Assembly (NCBI RefSeq): GCF_004522235.1
Contig: NZ_SDLT01000035.1
Span: 48,574 to 112,573 of the forward strand
Source of the DNA: Amycolatopsis nivea
GTDB taxonomy: Bacteria > Actinomycetota > Actinomycetes > Mycobacteriales > Pseudonocardiaceae
Length of the DNA stretch: 64,000 nucleotides
Reading direction: 5' to 3'
Shown: piece after piece, positions 26,829-34,913 of the stretch
Layout of the letters: each line of letters opens with the position of its first letter
Numbering within the stretch: the stretch's first letter is position 1
Notes under the pieces: model-generated
The model's database searches: none
What the model was told of the DNA's origin: nothing
Seen by the model: only the letters and a program-made list of their open reading frames with translations
Made by a program: the position numbers and the translations under genes

Positions 26829-28061
26829 ATGGCGACCGAGGTGAAGGTGGAGGCCGATCCGGCCGACGCGCGTTTCGACGGGGCACGACTGCAGCGGATC
26901 GACCGGCATTTCGCCCGGTACGTCGACGACGGCTTGCTGCCGGGCTTCCTCGCGGTGGTGAGCAGGCACGGCCGGATCGTGCACGTCGCGTCGCACGGCT
27001 CGCGTGACGTCGAGGCCGGCGTCCCCGTCGAGACCGACACGATCTGGCGGATCTTCTCGATGACGAAGCCGGTCACCTCGGTGGCGGCGATGACGTTCGT
27101 CGAGGAGGGCCTGATCGACCTCACCGACCCGATTTCCCGGTGGCTGCCCGAATTCGCCGAGCCGCGGGTGTACGCGAAAGGTTCGGCGCTGGCTCCGGTC
27201 ACCGAGCCGGCGACCGAACCGATCCGGCTGTGGCACCTGCTTTCGCACACCGCGGGCCTCACCTACGGCTTCCACCACACGCACCCGGTCGACGCGGTCT
27301 ACCGGGCAGGCGGGTACGAATGGGGCACGCCGCCCGGGCTGGACCTGGCGGAATGCACCAAGGCGTGGGCGCGGTTCCCGCTCGTGTTCCAGCCGGGCGC
27401 GGAATGGAACTACTCGGTGGCGAGCGACGTCCTCGGCCGCTTGGTCGAGGTGCTCGCGGGGAAGCCGCTCGACGAGGTGTTCGCCGAGCGGATCTTCGGC
27501 CCGCTGGGCATGGAAGACACCGGATTCTGGACTTCGGACACCGACCGGCTGGCGGCGTTGTACCTGCCCGCGCCGGGGACGAAGAAGCTGGTCCGCAACG
27601 ACGCCTTCGGCGCGGTGGGCACGTCGCGTCCGGCGTGCCTTTCGGGCGGCGGCGGCCTGGTCTCGACGGCAGCGGACTACCACCGGTTCACGCAGATGCT
27701 GCTGCGCCGCGGCGAACTCGACGGCGTGCGCGTGCTGAGCCCGCGCACGGTGGACCTGATGACGGCCAACCACCTGCCGGGGCATGTGGACCTGGAGGCG
27801 TACGGCCGCCCGCTGTTCGCGGAGATGCCTTTCGACGGGTACGGCTTCGGGCTGGGCTTCTCGGTCCTGATCGACTCGGTGAAGGCGAAAACCCTTGCCA
27901 CGCCCGGCGAATACGCGTGGGGCGGCGCCGCGTCGACGGCGTTCTGGGTGGATCCGGACGAGGACCTGACGGTCGCGTTCTACACGCAGCTGCTGCCGTC
28001 GTCGACCCATCCGATCCGGCAGCAGCTGCGGCAGTTGGTGTACCAGGCGATGCTGGACTGA
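26829..28061 (+). CDS. serine hydrolase of the beta-lactamase/class C (EstB-like) family
   Basis: 410 residues from ATG 26829. The catalytic S-x-x-K is IFSMTKPVTS (Ser77, Lys80). The Tyr motif is WNYSVASDVLGRL, and the third motif region shows YAWGGAASTAFWVDP. There is no signal peptide, so it is an intracellular esterase rather than a secreted beta-lactamase. It starts 10 bp after the SIP gene and may be co-transcribed, though a link to iron is not evident. It ends directly against the convergent F420 enzyme gene. Confidence 0.9.
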   Translation: MATEVKVEADPADARFDGARLQRIDRHFARYVDDGLLPGFLAVVSRHGRIVHVASHGSRDVEAGVPVETDTIWRIFSMTKPVTSVAAMTFVEEGLIDLTDPISRWLPEFAEPRVYAKGSALAPVTEPATEPIRLWHLLSHTAGLTYGFHHTHPVDAVYRAGGYEWGTPPGLDLAECTKAWARFPLVFQPGAEWNYSVASDVLGRLVEVLAGKPLDEVFAERIFGPLGMEDTGFWTSDTDRLAALYLPAPGTKKLVRNDAFGAVGTSRPACLSGGGGLVSTAADYHRFTQMLLRRGELDGVRVLSPRTVDLMTANHLPGHVDLEAYGRPLFAEMPFDGYGFGLGFSVLIDSVKAKTLATPGEYAWGGAASTAFWVDPDEDLTVAFYTQLLPSSTHPIRQQLRQLVYQAMLD

Positions 28062-29060
28062 TCAGGCGGTCAGCTTAGGGATCACCTGCGCCCCGTACGC
28101 GGCCATCGTCTCCTCCCGCTCGTCGTGCATCAGGTACAGCGCGAACTGGTCCACCCCCAGCTCCGCCAGTTCCTCCAGCCGCGCGATGTGCGCCGAGGCC
28201 GGGCCGAGCAGGCAGAACCGGTCGACGATCTCGTCCGGCACGAACGCGGTCGACGGGTTCCCGGCGCGGCCGTGGTGGGAGTAGTCGTAGCCTTCGCGCT
28301 CGCGGATGTAGTCGGTCAGCTCGTGCGGCACCGGGCCGGACGAGCCGTACCGGGCCACCAGGTCCGCGACGTGGTTGCCGACCATTCCGCCGAACCAGCG
28401 GAGCTGTTCCCGTTGGTGCGCCAGGTCTTCGCCGACGTACGCCGGGGCCGCGACGCAGATCGTGATCCCGCCCGGATCGCGCCCGGCCGCCCGGGCGGCG
28501 TCCCGGACCGCGCCGACGGTCCAGCGGGCGATGGCCGGGTCGGCGCATTGCAGGATGAAACCGTCCGCGTGTTCGCCGACGGTCCGCAACGCCTTCGGGC
28601 CGTACCCGGCCATCCACATTTCCAGCCGTCCGCCGCGAATCCACGGGATCCGGACCGCGGTGTCGTTCATCGTGACCTCGCGGCCCTCGGCGAGATCCTT
28701 CACCACGCGCATGCATTCCCGCACGGTGGCCAAAGTGGACGGCGGACGGCCGACCACCCGGTGCGCGGAGTCGCCGCGGCCGATGCCGCACACCGTGCGG
28801 TTGCCGAACATGTCGTTGAGCGTCGCGAAGGTCGACGCCATCACCGACCAGTCCCGCGTGCCCGGGCTGGTCACCATCGGGCCCACGACCAGCGCGGACG
28901 TCGCTTCGAGGATCCGCGAGTAGATCACGAACGGTTCCTGCCACAGCACGCACGAGTCGAACGTCCAGCCGTACCGGAACCCGGCGTCCTCGGCGGCCTT
29001 CATCATCCGCACGACCTCCGCCGCGGGCGGGTCGGTCTGCAGCACGATCCCGAAATCCAT
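28062..29060 (-). CDS. LLM-class F420-dependent oxidoreductase (TIGR03842-like)
   Basis: 332 residues, bacterial-luciferase-like TIM barrel. The start MDFGIVLQTDPPAAEVVRMMKAAEDAGF, GPMVTSPGTRDWSVMASTFATLNDMFGNRTVCGIGRGDSAHR and the C-terminal block ALYLMHDEREETMAAYGAQVIP fit the subgroup that is regularly found beside hydantoinase/dihydropyrimidinase genes. It probably supplies a reductive or oxidative step on the pyrimidine-like substrate using F420. It is 10 bp downstream of the dihydropyrimidinase gene and the last gene of that operon. Confidence 0.88.
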   Translation of the reverse strand: MDFGIVLQTDPPAAEVVRMMKAAEDAGFRYGWTFDSCVLWQEPFVIYSRILEATSALVVGPMVTSPGTRDWSVMASTFATLNDMFGNRTVCGIGRGDSAHRVVGRPPSTLATVRECMRVVKDLAEGREVTMNDTAVRIPWIRGGRLEMWMAGYGPKALRTVGEHADGFILQCADPAIARWTVGAVRDAARAAGRDPGGITICVAAPAYVGEDLAHQREQLRWFGGMVGNHVADLVARYGSSGPVPHELTDYIREREGYDYSHHGRAGNPSTAFVPDEIVDRFCLLGPASAHIARLEELAELGVDQFALYLMHDEREETMAAYGAQVIPKLTA

Positions 29061-29070
29061 CAGGGGGCCC

Positions 29071-30453
29071 TCAATTCAGATACTGATTGAGTTCGCGGGA
29101 CAAGAACTTTCCGTGTCCGGGGCTGCCGTGGAAACCATCCGGAGAGACCACGACACGACCGCGCGACAGGACAGTGTGGACCTTCCCGGTGAGCGAAAAC
29201 CCTTCGTACGCCGAATAGTCCACGTTCATGTGATGGGTCGCCGCGGACAGCGTCTGCGGTGCGGAAGGGTCGTACACCACGATGTCCGCGTCCGAACCCG
29301 CCGCGATCACGCCCTTGCGCGGGTACAGCCCGAACATCCGCGCGGGCGTCGCCGAGCACGTCTCGACCCAGCGGCCCAGCGAGATCTCGCCCGCGACGAC
29401 ACCCTGGTGTAGCAGGTCCATCCGGTGTTCGACGCCCGGCATCCCGTTCGGGATCGCCCGGAAATCGCCGCGCCCCAGTTCTTTCTGGTCCTTGAAACAG
29501 AACGGGCAATGGTCCGTGGACACCACGGAGAGGTCGTTCGTGCGCAGCCCGCGCCACAGGTCCGCCTGGTGCGATTTCTCCCGCAGCGGCGGCGAAGCGA
29601 CGAACTTGGCACCCTCGAAATCGGGTTTCGCCAGGTCCTCAATGGACAGATAGAGATACTGCGGACAGGTCTCGGCGAAGACGTTCTGGCCGTTGTCCCG
29701 CGCCTCGGCGACCGCGGCGAGCGCCTGTGCGGCCGACAAATGCACGATGTACAGCGGGGATCCGGTCACTTGGGCGAGCCGGATCGCTCGCGAGGTCGCC
29801 TCGCCTTCCAGTTCGGGCGGCCGGGTCAGGCCGTGCTGCACCGGGTCGGTGTGCCCGGCGGCGACCGCCTGCGCGGCCAGTTCGTCGATCGCGATGCCGT
29901 TTTCCGCGTGCATCATGATCGTCGCGCCGATCTCGCGCGCCTGCTGCATGGCGCGCAGGATTTCCCCGTCGGTGGAATAGAAAACGCCGGGGTAGGCCAT
30001 GAACATCTTGAAACTGCCGACCCCGCCGTCGACGCACGCCCGCATTTCTTTGAGCGAGGAGTCGTTGACGTCCGACACGATCATGTGGAACCCGTAGTCG
30101 ATCGCGCAGTTGCCGTCCGCTTTGGCATGCCATTTGTCCAGTGTGGACAGCAGGGACGTGCCTTTGGCCTGCACGGCGAAGTCGATGATCGTCGTGGTCC
30201 CGCCCCACGCGGCGGCGATGGTGCCGGTCTCGAAGGAATCGACCGAATGTGTGCCGCCGAACGGCATTTCCATGTGCGTGTGCGCGTCGATCCCGCCGGG
30301 CAGCACGTACTTGCCGGTCGCGTCGATCGTTTCGTCGCCGGTCAGCGTGCCGGGTGCGCCGACCGCCGCGATGGTTTCGCCGTCCACCAGCACGTCGGCG
30401 GCGACCGCGCCGGACGGCGAAACGACTTGCCCGCCTTGGATGAGGGTGGTCAT
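29071..30453 (-). CDS. hydA: dihydropyrimidinase / D-hydantoinase
   Basis: 460 residues. Amidohydrolase metal site: DAHTHMEMPF (His58, His60), carbamylated Lys149 in VGSFKMFMAYPG, MHAENG, IVHLSA and the aspartate in VSTDHCPF. It opens dihydrouracil or hydantoin rings to N-carbamoyl amino acids. Its ATG overlaps the stop of the beta-ureidopropionase gene (TGATG), so the two consecutive steps of the reductive pyrimidine pathway are translationally coupled. Confidence 0.95.
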   Translation of the reverse strand: MTTLIQGGQVVSPSGAVAADVLVDGETIAAVGAPGTLTGDETIDATGKYVLPGGIDAHTHMEMPFGGTHSVDSFETGTIAAAWGGTTTIIDFAVQAKGTSLLSTLDKWHAKADGNCAIDYGFHMIVSDVNDSSLKEMRACVDGGVGSFKMFMAYPGVFYSTDGEILRAMQQAREIGATIMMHAENGIAIDELAAQAVAAGHTDPVQHGLTRPPELEGEATSRAIRLAQVTGSPLYIVHLSAAQALAAVAEARDNGQNVFAETCPQYLYLSIEDLAKPDFEGAKFVASPPLREKSHQADLWRGLRTNDLSVVSTDHCPFCFKDQKELGRGDFRAIPNGMPGVEHRMDLLHQGVVAGEISLGRWVETCSATPARMFGLYPRKGVIAAGSDADIVVYDPSAPQTLSAATHHMNVDYSAYEGFSLTGKVHTVLSRGRVVVSPDGFHGSPGHGKFLSRELNQYLN

Positions 30454-31295
30454 CAGGCCTCCGCGAGCGGGCCGTAGCTGTCCGGGCGGCGGTCGCGGTA
30501 GAACTGCCACAGATCGCGGACCTCGGCGAGCCGCCCCATGTCGAGGTCGCGGACCACGATCTCCTCTTCGGTGTCCGAAGCCGCCTCGCCGACGAGCTGG
30601 CCGCGTGGGTCCACAAAGTACGATTGGCCGTAGAAGTCGTTGTCGCCCAGCGGTTCCACGCCGACCCGGTTGATCGTGCCCACGTAGTACTCGTTCGCCA
30701 CCGCGGCCGCCGGCTGCTCCAGCCGCCACAGGTACTCCGACAGTCCGCGGCTCGTCGCCGACGGGTTGAACACGATCTGCGCCCCGGCCAGCCCGAGCGC
30801 GCGCCAGCCTTCGGGGAAGTGCCGTTCATAGCAGATGTACACGCCGATCCGGCCGACCGCGGTGTCGAAGACCGGGTAGCCGAGGTTGCCCGGCTTGAAG
30901 TAGAACTTCTCCCAGAAGCCCTTCACCTGCGGAATGTGGTTCTTGCGGTGCATTCCGAGGTATTTCCCGTCGGCGTCGATCACCGCCGCGGTGTTGTAGT
31001 AGACGCCCGGCTGTTCCTGTTCATACATCGGAACTACGAGCACCACGCCATGTCGTTCGGCGACCTCCTGCATGACCTTCGTGGTGGGGCCGTCCGGGAT
31101 CGCTTCGGTGTAGGAATAGAAATCCGCGTCCTGCACCTGGCAGAAATACGGGCCGTAGAACAGTTCCTGCAAGCACACCACCTGTGCGCCTTGCGAAGCC
31201 GCCTTGCCGATGGCGTCGACCGCGTTCGCGATCATCGACTCCTTGTCGCCTGTCCACCGCTGCTGGATCAAGCCGGCTCGGACCGTGTCAGACAC
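30453..31295 (-). CDS. beta-ureidopropionase / N-carbamoyl amino acid amidohydrolase (nitrilase superfamily)
   Basis: 280 residues. The Glu-Lys-Cys triad of the carbon-nitrogen hydrolase superfamily is in CLQELFYGPYF (Glu44), MHRKNHIPQ (Lys) and VYICYERHFPEGW (Cys). The RHFPEG wording matches N-carbamoyl-beta-alanine amidohydrolases. It releases beta-alanine, CO2 and ammonia from the product of the downstream-encoded dihydropyrimidinase. The first 8 bp overlap the end of the transporter gene. Confidence 0.93.
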   Translation of the reverse strand: MSDTVRAGLIQQRWTGDKESMIANAVDAIGKAASQGAQVVCLQELFYGPYFCQVQDADFYSYTEAIPDGPTTKVMQEVAERHGVVLVVPMYEQEQPGVYYNTAAVIDADGKYLGMHRKNHIPQVKGFWEKFYFKPGNLGYPVFDTAVGRIGVYICYERHFPEGWRALGLAGAQIVFNPSATSRGLSEYLWRLEQPAAAVANEYYVGTINRVGVEPLGDNDFYGQSYFVDPRGQLVGEAASDTEEEIVVRDLDMGRLAEVRDLWQFYRDRRPDSYGPLAEA

Positions 31296-32793
31296 TGGTT
31301 TCCTCCTCGTTCCGGTGCGCGTTCAAAGGAAGGCTGAACAGGATGTAGGCGACGAAGGCGCCGACAAATCCCATTGCCCAGTTGTAGTCGTACAAAGGTT
31401 TCAGGAACGGAATGAGCCCGTCCGCCGGGAACGGACCGCCGTAGGCGCCGCCGACCGCGAGCACCGCGCCGATCAGCGTCGCGACGAGCGCGCGCCAGTG
31501 CCAGCCCGCGGTGAACCAGTACTGCCCGCTCGGCAGGTACAGGTCGGCCAGCTTCAACCGGGTCCGCTTGACCACCCAGTACCCGGCGACGAGCACCCCG
31601 GCGACCGCGCCGAGCAGACCGCCGTAGAAGCCGAGCCAGGCGAAAATGTAGATGTCCGGGTCGGAGTACAGCCGCCACGGCTGGATCAGGACGCCGATCA
31701 CGCCGGTGATCAGGCCGCCGAGCGCGAAGGTGATCCGCTTCGGGAAGGCGTTGGAGAAATCGTAGGACGGGCTGACGACGTTCGCCGCCAGGTTGGCCGA
31801 AATCGTCGCCAGCACCAGCGCGACCAGCGCGACGACCACCACGACCGGGCTGGAGAACTTGTCCGCCAGCTGCGCCGGGTCCCAGATGTCCTGCCCGTAG
31901 AGCACGTGCCCGCCGGACGTGGTGAGGATGGCGACGATCGCGATGAACGTCATCGTCGTCGGCAGCCCGAGGATCTGGCCGCGCATCTGCTTGCGCTGGC
32001 TTCCGCCGAAGCGGGTGAAGTCCGGCATGTTCAGCGACAGCGTCGACCAGAACGCGATCATCGCCATCAGCGACGGCGCGAACACCTTCCAGAATCCCGG
32101 CCCCCAGCCGAGCTTCCCGCTGTCGTGCAGGATCGGGCCGAGCCCGCCCGCCTTCACCAGCACGTAGCCGAGCAGGATCAGGAACCCGACCGACACCAGC
32201 GGCGCGGTCCAGTTCTCGAACTTGCGGACCGCCTCCATGCCGCGCCAGATGATCAGCATCTGCAGCAGCCAGAACACCGCGAACGACAGCCACATCGTCC
32301 AGTGCTGCCCGGCGATCACCGCCGAATCGCGCCAGCCGGACCCGGCGAGCCGCCCGACGATCACGTAGATCGCCTCGCCGCCCACCCAGGTCTGGATGCC
32401 GAACCAGCCGCAGGCGATGAACGCGCGCAGCAACGCGGCGAGATTCGCGCCGCGCAGGCCGTAGAACGCGCGGGCGAACACCGGGAACGGGATGCCGTAT
32501 TTGGTGCCGGCGTGGCTGTTGAGCAGCATCGGCGCGAGCACGATCAGGTTGCCGATGGTGATCGTGATCAGCGCCTGCAGCCAGTTCATGCCGAGCGCGA
32601 TGAGCGACGCGGCCAGTGCGTACGAGGGGATGTTGTGCGCCATCCCCATCCAGAGCGCGAAATAGTTGTAGGTCGTCCAGGTCCGCTTCTCGACCAGGAC
32701 CGGGGCCAGTTCGTCGTTGAAGAACCGGCTGCCTCGCAGCGCCCGCACGTCGCCGAGGTCCACCCGGCTGTGCTCACGTGTCGTCGGCTCCAT
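31288..32793 (-). CDS. NCS1-family nucleobase/hydantoin:cation symporter
   Basis: 501 residues with about 12 membrane helices. NCS1 features: N-terminal acidic lead then YNYFALWMGMAHNIPSYALAASLIALGMNW (TM1), NSHAGTKYGIPFPVFARAFYGLRGANLAALLRAFIACGWFGIQTW (TM3) and KFENWTAPLVSVGFLILLGYVLVKAGG. It imports uracil, allantoin or hydantoin with Na+ or H+. It is the first gene of the operon transporter - amidohydrolase - dihydropyrimidinase - F420 enzyme, and a 9-bp inverted repeat lies just upstream. Confidence 0.93.
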   Translation of the reverse strand: MEPTTREHSRVDLGDVRALRGSRFFNDELAPVLVEKRTWTTYNYFALWMGMAHNIPSYALAASLIALGMNWLQALITITIGNLIVLAPMLLNSHAGTKYGIPFPVFARAFYGLRGANLAALLRAFIACGWFGIQTWVGGEAIYVIVGRLAGSGWRDSAVIAGQHWTMWLSFAVFWLLQMLIIWRGMEAVRKFENWTAPLVSVGFLILLGYVLVKAGGLGPILHDSGKLGWGPGFWKVFAPSLMAMIAFWSTLSLNMPDFTRFGGSQRKQMRGQILGLPTTMTFIAIVAILTTSGGHVLYGQDIWDPAQLADKFSSPVVVVVALVALVLATISANLAANVVSPSYDFSNAFPKRITFALGGLITGVIGVLIQPWRLYSDPDIYIFAWLGFYGGLLGAVAGVLVAGYWVVKRTRLKLADLYLPSGQYWFTAGWHWRALVATLIGAVLAVGGAYGGPFPADGLIPFLKPLYDYNWAMGFVGAFVAYILFSLPLNAHRNEEETSV

Positions 32794-32831
32794 TGCGGAA
32801 TCCTGCGCGCCGGGCGGGGGCCGGGGGCAGA

Positions 32832-32873
32832 GACAGACTGTTCACTGTTCGGCCGCCCTTGGCGCAGTCTGTC
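32832..32873. promoter_or_regulatory. inverted repeat GACAGACTG...CAGTCTGTC upstream of the NCS1 operon
   Basis: Perfect 9-bp arms at 32832-32840 and 32865-32873 with a 24-bp spacer, 39 bp before the transporter start codon. The arm ACAGACT recurs, again as an inverted repeat, at 39442-39472 between the PucR gene and the semialdehyde dehydrogenase gene, suggesting one regulator acts at both places. Confidence 0.72.
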
Positions 32874-33013
32874 GATTGCGCCGAACCGCGCCGGGATGCA
32901 TGACGTACGTCACAACCCGCTCGTGACGTCCGGGCAAAACGGCGGAAACATCTCCACCGGATCTCCACATCTCACCCGGATGGCCTCCACGGGGATTGCT
33001 TAAAGTCGGCGGC

Positions 33014-33706
33014 ATGGACAACGGGGGAAGACGGGTGCTGGTCGTCGAGGACGACCTCACCATCGCCGCGTCGATCGATGCCCGGCTGAGCGCGGAAGGG
33101 TTCTCCGTGACGGTCGCGCACGACGGCCCCGCGGCGGTCGACGCCGAGGCGGCGACTAGTCCCGACCTGGTGGTTCTCGACGTGATGCTGCCCGGTTTCG
33201 ACGGTCTCGAGGTGTGCCGCCGGATCCAGGCGCGCCGTCCGGTGCCGGTGCTCATGCTCACCGCGCGCGCCGACGAGACCGACCTGCTGGTGGGGCTCGG
33301 CGTCGGCGCGGACGACTACCTCACGAAGCCGTTCTCGATGCGCGTGCTGTCCGCGCGGATCCAGGCGCTGCTGCGGCGGGTGGAGCGGTCCTCGGCGGCG
33401 GCGGAGGAACGGATCGTGCTGGGGGATCTGGAGATCGACATCGCGGAACGGCGGGTTCGCCGAGGGGGCGAACCCGCCCAGCTGACGCCGATCGAATTCG
33501 ACCTCCTGGTGCATTTCGCGCGCCGTCCGCGCGCGGTGCAGCCGAGGGAACGGCTGCTGAGCGAGGTGTGGGACTGGGACGTGCACGCGACCGGAGCCGG
33601 CACCCGGGCGGTGGACAGCCACATCAAGGCGCTGCGGAGGAAGCTCGGGGCCGACCTGATCCGGACGGTGCACGGGGTCGGGTACGCGCTGGAGGTTCCC
33701 GCGTGA
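33014..33706 (+). CDS. OmpR-family response regulator
   Basis: 230 residues from ATG 33014. Receiver domain 1-~120 with acidic pocket VVEDDL, phosphoacceptor Asp56 in VVLDVMLPG, Thr in LMLTARADE and Lys in DDYLTKPFS. The winged-helix DNA-binding domain (~135-228) includes QLTPIEFDLLVHFARRPRAVQPRERLL and RAVDSHIKALRRKLG. GTGA overlap with the sensor kinase gene downstream. Targets are not evident. Confidence 0.95.
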   Translation: MDNGGRRVLVVEDDLTIAASIDARLSAEGFSVTVAHDGPAAVDAEAATSPDLVVLDVMLPGFDGLEVCRRIQARRPVPVLMLTARADETDLLVGLGVGADDYLTKPFSMRVLSARIQALLRRVERSSAAAEERIVLGDLEIDIAERRVRRGGEPAQLTPIEFDLLVHFARRPRAVQPRERLLSEVWDWDVHATGAGTRAVDSHIKALRRKLGADLIRTVHGVGYALEVPA

Positions 33707-34755
33707 AGCCGTTCGTCGCGAAGGCCGTCGATTTCCTGCCGAGACCGCTGGACCGGATCCGGTCGATCAAGCTGAAACTGGCGATCCTGATGGTCGCGTC
33801 CGGCGGGATCGCGTTCGCGTTCTTCCGCTACCAGATCGGCTGGCTGCCGCCGCGGACGACGGTGACCGCGGTGGTGATCGCGCTGCTGACGTCGCAGATC
33901 CTGGCGCACGGCATGACCAGGCCGCTGCGCGAGATGACGGCGGCCGCGCGGGCGATGGCGAAGGGCGATTACACCCGCCGGATCCGCGCCACCGCCCGCG
34001 ACGAGGTCGGCTCGCTGGCCGCGGCGTTCAACCAGATGGCCGCCGACCTGTCCACCGCGGACCGGCAGCGCCGCGAACTGGTCGCGAACGTGTCGCACGA
34101 ACTCCGGACGCCGATCACCGCGCTGAACGCCGTGCTGGAGAACCTCGTGGACGGCGTCGCTTCGCCGGATCCCGCGACGCTCCGCACGGCGTTGCACCAG
34201 ACCGAACGCCTGGGGCGGCTGGTCACCGAACTGCTGGACCTGTCGCAGATCGACGCCGGAACGCTGCCGCTGGACCGTTCGCAGGTCGATCTCGAAGACC
34301 TGCTCGCCGAGGTCGCCGCGGAGGCGGAAGCCATGGCCGCGGCGGCAGGCCGGGGCGTCCGGTTCGCGATCTCGGTGACCCCGTCCGGCGCGACGGTGCC
34401 CGCCGACCGGGAACGGATCTACCAGGTGGTGCTGAACCTGCTGGAGAACGCCGCGCGGCACGGCCCGGCCGGGGGAGAGGTGGCGGTGCTGGCGCGGGTC
34501 GAGCCCGGGGAGGCGCGGATCGAGGTGCACGACCAGGGGCCGGGGATTCCGGAAGCCGACCGGGAACGGGTGTTCGAACGGTTCACCCGGGGAGAACGCG
34601 CTGGCGGCGGCGGGACCGGGCTGGGCTTGGCGATCGCGCGGTGGGTGGTGGAACTGCACGGGGGGACCGTCGCGGTGGTCGATCCGGTGCCTAGCGGAGG
34701 TCTTGCTGCTGGCGGCGGGCCCGGATGCCGGATCCGGGTGACCCTGCCCGCTTGA
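33703..34755 (+). CDS. HAMP-containing sensor histidine kinase
   Basis: 350 residues from GTG 33703. Two membrane helices (~24-41 and ~52-69) are separated by only about ten residues, so there is almost no extracellular sensor. Then HAMP (~70-122), HisKA with NVSHELRTPITAL (His132), and the ATPase domain with N-box NLLENAARHG, G1 DQGPGIPE and G2 GGGGTGLGLAIA. It pairs with the upstream response regulator. The minimal loop suggests it senses membrane state or a partner protein. Confidence 0.94.
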   Translation: MKPFVAKAVDFLPRPLDRIRSIKLKLAILMVASGGIAFAFFRYQIGWLPPRTTVTAVVIALLTSQILAHGMTRPLREMTAAARAMAKGDYTRRIRATARDEVGSLAAAFNQMAADLSTADRQRRELVANVSHELRTPITALNAVLENLVDGVASPDPATLRTALHQTERLGRLVTELLDLSQIDAGTLPLDRSQVDLEDLLAEVAAEAEAMAAAAGRGVRFAISVTPSGATVPADRERIYQVVLNLLENAARHGPAGGEVAVLARVEPGEARIEVHDQGPGIPEADRERVFERFTRGERAGGGGTGLGLAIARWVVELHGGTVAVVDPVPSGGLAAGGGPGCRIRVTLPA

Positions 34756-34786
34756 GCTGCTGGCCGCGCTCCCGCTGAGGTGAGTG

Positions 34787-34830
34787 AGGGTTCCCCGCAC
34801 GGAATCTGATTCCCGCAGGGTTCCCCTCAC
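34787..34830. repeat. AGGGTTCCCC direct repeat with central GGAATCTGATTCC palindrome
   Basis: AGGGTTCCCC occurs at 34787-34796 and 34817-34826 (the second as AGGGTTCCCCTCAC), flanking GGAATCTGATTCC (34801-34813). The motif GTGAGGGGAACCC is shared with the 32-bp palindrome at 11212-11243. Between the kinase and the DUF4173 protein; probably a dispersed intergenic element acting as a terminator. Confidence 0.65.
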
Positions 34831-34913
34831 GTACCGCCGAGGCGCGTGTATCGGCAGGTGAGAATCCGCGCCCGCCGTACCCACTGTGATTTGCTATCGC
34901 GAAGAGAGGTTCC

